Part shown: piece by piece, positions 57,559-64,000 of the stretch
Layout of the letters: every line of letters begins with the position of its first letter
How positions within the stretch are numbered: position 1 is the stretch's first letter
DNA from: Phaeosaccion multiseriatum
Lineage: Eukaryota; Ochrophyta, other classes
Reading direction: 5' to 3'
Assembly: GCA_965112735.1 (NCBI GenBank)
Contig: OZ218952.1
Span: 5,394,001 to 5,458,000 of the forward strand
DNA: 64,000 nt
Notes under the pieces: model-generated
Databases searched by the model: none
Seen by the model: the letters and a program-made list of their open reading frames with translations, nothing else
Told to the model about the DNA's origin: nothing
Program-made: the position numbers and the translations under genes

Positions 57559-60500
57559 CTAGACAGAAAAGATGTGGGTCCCTTGATGGTTTGAGACGCT
57601 CCCCTCCTTCCCCTTATCTTGGAGGCGCTCCGCCTACCTCCCCAAAGAGTAAAACAGCGCAACACACCCATCCATCCATCCACACACATACCCACGTGCA
57701 CACGTACACACACACACCTGTGAGAGGTTCCGGAAGCCAGGAGGCATCTTGAGCTGCTCCAAGTCCTTTGCCTCCAAGCCATCTGTGAACGTCTCCAGCG
57801 CGCCCAGAGCAGACACCACGCTGCCCTCAGGCCTCACCCGCACCACCACACCCCCACCACTCGACGATGACGACGAGGAGGTATGTATCCTGACACCCAC
57901 GGCCTGCCCTTCCTCGATGAGGACAGTCGTCTTGGGCGTGCGAGTGAGGATCCTGCCCCCTGCGGCCTGAATGGTGGGGAGGATGCCCTCTGCTAGACCT
58001 CTTAGCCCCCCCCCGGGGTAGTGCACGCCGTTCCACTTTCGTACAATCTCGTGCACAAAGGCTCCGAAGGAGATGCCCTGGCGGGAGGGGAGGAGAGGGG
58101 AGGAGGGACAGGAAGTGAGAGGGAGAGGGAGAGGGAGAGGGAGAGGGAGAGGGAGGGAGATTGAGCCAGAGAGGGAGAGGGTCAGCCACCCACGTCACCA
58201 GCCAACCAGCAGCCAGTACGTGGTGTCAGTCAGTCAGTCAGTCAGTCAGTCAGTACTTGGTGTCAGCCAGTGCCTCGTGTCAGACAGTCAGCCAGCGCTT
58301 GGTGTCAGGCAGCGCCGCATCTGCTTACCTCCACGGGCAAGTTCTCCACTCCGAAGAGGGCGCTCATGATTCCGTACATCTCGGGAGAGCCGCACACCAC
58401 TTGCAACACGTCACCTGTCGCCTTTCGGCAGAGCTGCGGGAGGGAGGGATGGATGGCAGTTGATGGGCCAGGGGACGGGGCAGTGGATGAGGACAGGACA
58501 AGACAGGACTGGACAGGACTTCACTCGCTCTCTCCTTACTACGTACGCACTACGCACCTTGGCAAAGGACGTGCCGAAGAGGGCAGGGGCAGCTTTGAGG
58601 CTCTCCACAGCCTTGCTCGTAAACGCCCGCCCTCGGAAGAAGACGGAGGAGTCCTCCTGAGCAGTTGGTTGTTTGGAGGGGAGTCATAGAGTGGTCATGG
58701 AGCGGGGCACGTGAGGGGTATGTGACGGGGGGTAGGGGACGCGGGAGACCACACACGTGCGTACACTCACACAAATACGTACACATACACACAGGCAGAC
58801 ACACCGACAGACACACATACAAAGACACACACACACACACACTCATGGCGCGAGTGAGGCGTTGAGTGCAAGACGCAAGACGACGACGACCGTACCGTGA
58901 CAGTCGCCAGGCTGTGAACGATGCCCTCGACCTTCTGCCTGTCGTCCGGACACAGCATGACCAACTGCTCCACCAAGCCGTTGCTGCTGCCCGGAAGGAG
59001 CACCTCCTTGCGACTGCCCCCTACCTCTACCATGTCGTGTACACAGGAGGTCGAGTCCACGCCCCCCACCTTGAACCACTTGGTCTCAGGTAGGGATGGG
59101 TCCTGGGCGGTGAAGGAGGCGAGGGGTGAGGGAGGGGAGGGGTGAGGGAGAGTGGTCAGCGGGTGGAGGGGCGGAGGTAGAGGTCGGCCGGGCCGGAGTT
59201 GGCGACGATCAGGACACACAACACGCTCCTTCGGCACGCTTGACTCACCCTTACAGCCTTCAGCAGGCGATGGCACTCATCCACTCGGCCCACGGTGGGC
59301 GACGAAGTCTCAAACTCCCACGGCCTGGCCTCCGGATTCTCTCGAGCCTCCCATCCGCTGCCATCCTCCTCGCCCCCCTCTTGTCGACTGACACTGCCGC
59401 TGCCACTGCTACTGCTGGCACTGACCTCCCCCCCTACCTTGATCACCCCTCCTCCCCCAACCAGGGCCTTGCTCTCCAGCACGAGACACCTCTTGCCACA
59501 CCTCGCCAGCAGACCGGCCAGGTACAGTCCTGCCATGTTTGACCCAAGCACAACGTGGTCGTAATAGGCCTCTTCCTCCTCCCCCTTCTGCAGTTTGGCC
59601 ACCGAGAAGTGGTCCTCTAGAGGGTCGTGGGAGCCCCTCTCCTTGTCCTGCAGATGAAGAGATGGGCGGGGAGGGAGGGAGGGAGGGAGGGAGGGAGAAG
59701 CGGGTACTCTACGCCATGAGATAAGTGGCCAGTGATAGGAACGATTCACAAAGCAAGCAGGCAAGTGGTGAGCAAGCAAGCAAGCAAGCAAGCAACTACC
59801 GACCTCTGGGGGCTCGAGAGGATCGAAAGGCTGGAGACCCTTGGGCCTGTAGCGCCGGCCCAGTACAAGTCTATAGAGGGCCACCACGGTCAACACCACC
59901 AGCGGGTTGACGGCGAAGAGCGCGCAACCAATCATGGCGGTGAGGAGGAAGCCCTTGTTGGCTCTAACCACCATAACGAGGATGACGATGCCGCCCACCA
60001 GCCCCAGGGGAGGGTCGCCAAAGACTCTAAAGTTGGCGTAGAAGCGAGTCCACACGGCGAGCAGCCACTGCAAAGGCGTCAGGATGGGGGAGGGGAGCGA
60101 GCGAGAGAGGGCGCCCAATGGGTGTGTGCTGGTGTTAGTTGTGTGTCGAGCGAGCGGCCCATGTCCTCGCCTCAGGAGGAGACAAAGGAAAGAAAGGATG
60201 GATGCGACCCTGCCTCTGCCCTCAAATACAGCACACGCTCGCAGATACTGCCGATGGAGTACGGCCGTGTAGGTACTGGTCTGTTCCTCCGCGTCCTCTC
60301 TCTCGCGCTGGCTTGGTCTACACGTTTGCCTGATATCCTCCCTCCCTCCATCTGCCCCTCTACCTCTTCCCTCTGCCCTTCTCACCTGCACGGTGGGGTG
60401 GAGGATCACGTCCTTCAGCACACCGTACTTCTCATCCAACTCCCTCTCGAACTTATGCTTATCAGCCGCCTCGGTGGCCGCCTGCCAGAAGCGCTTGACC

Positions 60501-60646
60501 ATCTTCTCGCCCACGTCGCTCATGTCGTCCAGGTGCTCATTGTACGAGTCCTCCAGCTCCTCCACGAAGTCGTCGCTGTTAAAGAAGAGAAGGTCCAGCG
60601 CCCTTTGCACCAGGTCCGGCGGCTCCGCGCCTGAGAGACGCACCAT
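55725..60646 (-). CDS. FAD-dependent RetSat/CRTISO-like oxidoreductase with membrane N-terminus
   Basis: Ten exons give 833 aa: 60386-60646, 59804-60067, 59249-59647, 58896-59102, 58558-58656, 58329-58433, 57718-58077, 57055-57225, 56413-56775, 55725-55997. All nine introns are phase 0. The N-terminal helical domain has two membrane spans (about 107-155). The FAD fold begins YYDHVVLGSNMAGLYLAGLL, ending in LVLE (233). Later come HYPGGGLRGLAEGI, VLIEEGQAVGVRI, and the terminal GLFLAGQDVTTEGLEGQLTA, which match all-trans-retinol 13,14-reductase and carotene isomerase. The dinucleotide loop reads Gly-Ser-Asn-Met-Ala-Gly (210-215), where Gly-x-Gly-x-x-Gly is usual. A Gly/Ala tract of about 30 residues interrupts exon 9. 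Donor 2 (GTCGGT) is atypical. A retinoid or carotenoid-like substrate is inferred only. Confidence 0.87.
57290..57562. repeat. GACA microsatellite in RetSat-like intron 7
   Basis: ACAGACAGACAG tract of about 270 bases with ATAC interruptions near 57420-57450. On the coding strand it is CTGT. Its left neighbour (57232-57271) is a GGA tract forming CTCCTC immediately upstream of the exon 8 acceptor. Confidence 0.9.
58104..58252. repeat. GAGAGG and CAGT short tandem repeats in RetSat-like intron 6
   Basis: GGGAGA units at 58118-58152 and CAGT units at 58228-58252, with three further CAGTGCTTGGTGTCAG-type units to about 58310. Confidence 0.7.
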
Positions 60647-60889
60647 CGTGCCTCAGCTCTCTATCCTCTGCGGGTGGGCCAGACGCGGCGTCTGCCCATC
60701 CACTGCCATCCATCTGTCGACTTCTGACATCTTTTTTTTGGACGCTCTCCTGATCCTCTCCTCCTTGATGCCTGTAATCGTACCATGAGTGCTCCCCGTT
60801 GTGGTCCAGGTGTGAGTGTAGACCACTATCGGATATGCTTACGAACGAAGAAGAGGAGATAAAGAGAAAAGTATCTTTGTCCGATCAGG
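60647..60889. promoter_or_regulatory. Divergent promoter RetSat-like / methyltransferase
   Basis: 243 bases between outward-facing ATGs. Contains one reverse copy of the dispersed motif, CATCCACTGCCATCCATC (60697-60714), and a T run at 60730. No TATA box seen. Confidence 0.55.
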
Positions 60890-61759
60890 ATGCGAGGGGC
60901 AAGAGGGCTCCACGTGCTGTCCCTTCTCCTGTCCCTCTCCATCTGTGGCGCGTTCGTCCTGGAGGGAGTTCGACTGCAACGCACGTTCTCGCGAGTCTGC
61001 CCTACAGGCAAGGTCTCTTTCTACGTCTTTAGCGAGGTTTTCGGAGCGGGCGAGAGAGCAAATGAGGGGGGCGCGCGGGCTGAGCATGACGCCTTGGCGC
61101 TGCAGCTGTGGCCTGCTGCCCGAGTTATGGCCGCACATGTGTACGAGTATGCACAATGTCACCAGAAGCAGCAGACGAAGCAGACCCCGCTGGTAGTCTG
61201 CGAGCTGGGGGCGGGCACAGGCCTCGTCTCCCTCGCAGCGACAGCAGCCGGCGCCAAGGTGATAGCCACAGACTTTTGTCCCTTTGCGCTGAAGCTGGTG
61301 GACAGGGCCGCGGCTGAGCAGAGCCTGCTCTTGGAGACGACGCTGGTGGATCTCACGCAGGACCCGGCCTCCTGCCTGCCGCCGGCGGAGCTGTACGTGC
61401 TCTCTGATGTGTTTGTGTCGCGAGAGGTGGCGAGGGGGGCAGCTCGGCACGTGTATGAGGGATTGCAGAGGGGTGCACACGTGTTAGTGGCGGCGGATCG
61501 AAGTAGAGCTTGTCGAGAAGACTTTCTGTCGGAGATTGGAGCCTTGTTGCTGGGCAGCAGCACCACAGAGGGAGGGGCAGGAGGAGGAGGAGGAGGAGGA
61601 GGAGCGGGGCATCACCCGGGGGGTGCCGACATTTCTGATCTCCACTTCCGACCCCTTGAGGAATGCACGCCCTTGGGTCTAGGGTCTGGGCACCATCGAG
61701 AGAGACTGACACTCATTGACATCGACGAGCAAGCTTTGGACTTCACTGCCTACATGTGA
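60890..61759 (+). CDS. Class I SAM methyltransferase (methyltransferase-16/METTL21-like) with signal peptide
   Basis: Single exon, 289 aa, ATG 60890. Residues 1-21 form a classic signal peptide (LHVLSLLLSLSICGA) followed by Phe22; Cys-Gly-Ala-Phe resembles the signal/transit junction of complex-plastid proteins, where a Phe at +1 is needed. ALQLWPAARVMAAH (70-83) and LVVCELGAGTGLVSLAA (101-117) are the family-16 opening and SAM-binding motif I; AKVIATD is motif II, and LYVLSDVFVS the catalytic-strand region. Family members usually methylate protein lysines. A Gly tract (about 225-236) interrupts the C-terminal part. The substrate is unknown. Plastid or secretory location is inference from the presequence. 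Confidence 0.82.
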   Translation: MRGARGLHVLSLLLSLSICGAFVLEGVRLQRTFSRVCPTGKVSFYVFSEVFGAGERANEGGARAEHDALALQLWPAARVMAAHVYEYAQCHQKQQTKQTPLVVCELGAGTGLVSLAATAAGAKVIATDFCPFALKLVDRAAAEQSLLLETTLVDLTQDPASCLPPAELYVLSDVFVSREVARGAARHVYEGLQRGAHVLVAADRSRACREDFLSEIGALLLGSSTTEGGAGGGGGGGGAGHHPGGADISDLHFRPLEECTPLGLGSGHHRERLTLIDIDEQALDFTAYM

Positions 61760-62940
61760 TGATGTGATGGGAAAAGAAAGAGCCCTGTATCGTAGTGTAG
61801 GGGAGGGGAGGACGCAGGGCAGAGATCCACTTGCGCTGCTCTTGTCCCTGTCTCTTCTCCCCCTCGTCTTTCTTGCTGCGCGACGACGTAGCAGTGGAGA
61901 GCGTGAAGAGGAGGAGGATGAGCACTGGCTGCTGTGCCTGCCAATCACGTCGACCCGGAAGCAGAGGGTCGGATTTCCTCCAAGAGAGAGAGGCAGGGAA
62001 ACGCATTTGTTGTGGGGAGGCAGCAGCCTCCCGCCCCTCCTCCCTCCCCTGCCTGCCTGCCTCTGCAGTCAGTAACCATCTCGCCCTCCGATGTCAGAGG
62101 TGGCCTCTGCCGGTGTGCCACAGAGACGTGGCTCGCTCCACTCTGTGCCACTCTGTGGCACTCTGTGGGGTTGACTGGCATGGCCTCGACGAAAAGAAAC
62201 AAGACATGCTTGAGTGCTTGGCGCCAACCCCTTTCTTCTTGACTTCGAGGGGTCGTCCCCGGCTCCACACTGGACGTGATGTTGATCTACTCTTTGCCAA
62301 GTCGTCGGTATGCGGGGCGGGCTATACCGCGACACAATCGCTCTGCTCACAGCCCGGAGAGGGGGAGAGAGGGATGCATCCCTATCTACTGCAATGTGGC
62401 CGATGTCAGCAGTAGACGGAGCCTAGACCTGGAGGGAGACATGCATAGATGTACGTACGATGGTGACCAGTGTGCGGGAGGGAAGTGTGCAGGGGAAAGG
62501 AGTGAAAAAGGCCATGCGCAGAAACGCGAACGACTTCCCGGCCGCATGAAGCTGTGCGAAGTTTGAGGAGGGTGTGTTGGACCATGTGACACACACGTAG
62601 GCGCGCTCCCAACCGGGAAGCGCCCCACATCTCCACGTGTAGGGCGTGCCTTGTGACCCCGAGTGCCCCTGCCTGCGTGCAGAGAGACAGGCGACAATGC
62701 GCGAAAGGGTTCCCGGTGTTAAATTTTGGGGTCTACACATTTGGGTATGGGTGTATCAGAGCATGAGAAAGACACCTAGGCGCTCTCCTAAATGATTTTT
62801 GCCCCCAGCGCTTTCTGAAGAGGAGGTATGCAGGTCTGCACACTTTGGAACACGGAAACCAACATGGCCAAACGGTTTCGTGCGACGGTGTTCCCGGTGT
62901 TTGTAACGTCTGGGCATTGGACATTTGGGTGATTAGACCC
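61760..62940. other. Intergenic with degenerate direct duplication
   Basis: No gene supported. Two diverged direct copies are visible: GTTCCCGGTGTTAAATTTTG then ACACATTTGGGTATGGG (62708-62750), and GTTCCCGGTGTTTGTAACGT then GACATTTGGGTGATTAG (62889-62937). Each is preceded, 120-180 bases upstream, by an ACAC(G/C)TAGGCGC piece (62593 and 62771). They could be remnants of an old repeat. Confidence 0.5.
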
Positions 62941-63006
62941 TCGACCCCTGACACGCTATCGCCCACTTTCTTGATAGCGCGCTGGCTGGCGCCGGCTCAG
63001 GGGTCG
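62941..63006. mobile_element. GATAGC palindromic element, shortest copy
   Basis: TCGACCCCTGACACGCTATC at the left, GATAGCGCGCTGGCTGGCGC in the middle, CTCAGGGGTCGG at the right. It lacks the right-hand GATAG arm. It directly abuts, and by a few bases overlaps, the left end of the CCCT-cored element. Confidence 0.7.
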
Positions 63007-63993
63007 GCTCCAGACTGGCCTAGAAGCCTAGGCCTAGAGACGAAATTCGGCCGGCCTAGGGGGGCCGCAGGTCCCCGGCCTAGGCCTAGAGGGGGCCGCA
63101 GGTCCCCGGCCTAGGCCTATTTTTGGCGCAGCCCCCCCGGCCTAGCTAGGCCTATCGACCCTGGACAAGATTACGGTGTGCGCCGGCCGTAACCAGTAAT
63201 CAGCCCCCGGCCGGCGCAAAATCAGTAATCAGGCCGGCTGGTCACCGGCTGTAAGCAACCAGACCGGCTGGCGCCGGTCATAATCAGTAATCAGGCCGGC
63301 TGCGCCGGCCGTAATCAGAATCAGATGATCTTGTCCAGGGTTGACTCCCTCCCTCCCTCCCTCCCTCCCTCCCTCCCTCCCTCCTTCCCTCCCTCCCTCC
63401 CTCCCTCCGTCCCTCCCTCCTTCCCTCCCTCCCTCCTTCCCTCCCTCCCTCCTTCCCTCCCTCCCTCCCTCCCTCCCTCCCTCCCTCCCTCCCTCCCTCC
63501 CTCCCTCCCTCCCTCCCTCCCTCCCTCCCTCCCTCCCTCCCTCCCTCCCTCCCTCCCTCCCTCCCTCCCTCCCTCCCTCCCTCCCTCCCTCCCTCCCTCC
63601 CTCCCTCCCTCCCTCCCTCCCTCCCTCCCTCCCTCCCTCCCTCGCTCCCTCCCTCCCTCCCTCGCTCCCTCCCTCCCTCCCTCCCTCCCTCCCTCCCTTC
63701 GACCCTGGACAAGATTACGGTGTACGCCGGCCGTAATCAGTAATCAGCCCCCGGCTGGCGCATAATCAGTACTCAGGCCGGCTGGCGCCGGTCATAATCA
63801 GTAATCAGGCCGGCTGCGCCGGCCGTAATTACTAATCAGATAGGTCGAGGCCTAGGCCTAGAACCGCCGGCCTAGGGAGAAAAAATGGCCGGCCTAGAGC
63901 GGCCAACGGCCGCCGGCCTAGGCCTAGAGCGGGCGTAGGCCGCTCGGCCTAGGGCCTAGAGCATAGGCTTGTAGGCCAGTCTGGAGCCGACAG
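62999..63993 (+). mobile_element. CCCT-cored inverted-repeat element, complete copy (element 3)
   Basis: About 995 bases bounded by GTCGGCTCCAGACTGGCCTA and its exact reverse complement (ending 63993). Order: CCGGCCTAGGCCTA-rich end, GACCCTGGACAAGATTACGG (63157), CCGGCCGTAATCAG-type subrepeats, CCCT tract (63344-63698), GACCCTGGACAAGATTACGG again (63701), a second set of subrepeats, CTAGGCC-rich end. No open frame outside the simple repeat. The same layout, inverted, is element 2 at 16793-17930. Confidence 0.8.
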
Positions 63994-64000
63994 GGGCACG

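Noticed and set aside
57279-57782. Cys-Leu-Ser repeat frames that look like a Cys-rich secreted protein
   Set aside because: Antisense or other-frame reading of the GACA/CTGT microsatellite.
63284-63765. Pro-Ser and Arg-Glu-Gly frames at the right end
   Set aside because: Core tract of the repeat element, no independent evidence.

Overview
The window reads as nuclear DNA of an intron-rich, GC-rich unicellular eukaryote. Fourteen protein genes can be assembled with reasonable support; 12 of them have GT-AG introns and every junction I propose keeps phase. One more long single-exon reading frame lies at the left end, and a weak candidate lies near 51 kb. A K+-type vacuolar H+-pyrophosphatase, a retinol-saturase/carotenoid-isomerase-like enzyme and a secreted-type presequence ending in Cys-Gly-Ala-Phe would suit an alga with a secondary plastid, possibly a stramenopile. 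That placement is inference. No rRNA, tRNA, CRISPR array or virus gene was recognised.

Layout. 0-3 kb: a foldback repeat and an acidic protein (-). 3-8.6 kb: receptor-like kinase fused to a RING finger (+). 9.3-10.4 kb: QCR8-like bc1 subunit (-). 10.8-14.7 kb: nucleotide-sugar 4,6-dehydratase (+). 15.4-19.1 kb: a repeat block with a foldback, two copies of a CCCT-cored inverted-repeat element and GATAGC palindromes. 19.4-25.3 kb: HAD 5'-nucleotidase (+). 25.5-27.2 kb: EF-hand protein (-). 27.3-31.3 kb: aquaglyceroporin with a very large loop (+), followed by an inverted broken copy of one of its own exons. 33.1-33.9 kb: thioredoxin-like [2Fe-2S] protein (-). 34.5-36.2 kb: 4'-phosphopantetheinyl transferase (+). 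36.6-38.9 kb: possible 2OG-Fe(II) oxygenase (-). 39.2-46.7 kb: H+-pyrophosphatase with 21 coding exons (+). 47.3-49.4 kb: ESS2/DGCR14 splicing factor (-). 49.6-50.6 kb: ALG14 (+). 52.6-54.5 kb: C2H2 zinc-finger protein (+). 55.7-60.6 kb: RetSat/CRTISO-like oxidoreductase (-). 60.9-61.8 kb: class I methyltransferase (+). 62.9-64 kb: another palindrome and a full CCCT-cored element.

The genes alternate minus, plus, minus, plus almost without exception, forming divergent pairs with short shared promoters and convergent 3' ends. The two breaks in the alternation (14.7-19.4 kb and 50.6-52.6 kb) are the two internal places where the GATAGC palindrome family sits. The genes do not form one pathway: they cover signalling, respiration, sugar-nucleotide metabolism, transport, splicing, N-glycosylation and isoprenoid redox chemistry.

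The most unusual material is repeat-related: two undescribed inverted-repeat families, three short motifs (14-17 bases) scattered through introns, UTRs and a few exons, and introns made largely of tandem copies of their own 5' splice-site sequence. Many apparent reading frames in the CCCT, GT, GTGA and CTGT tracts are artefacts.
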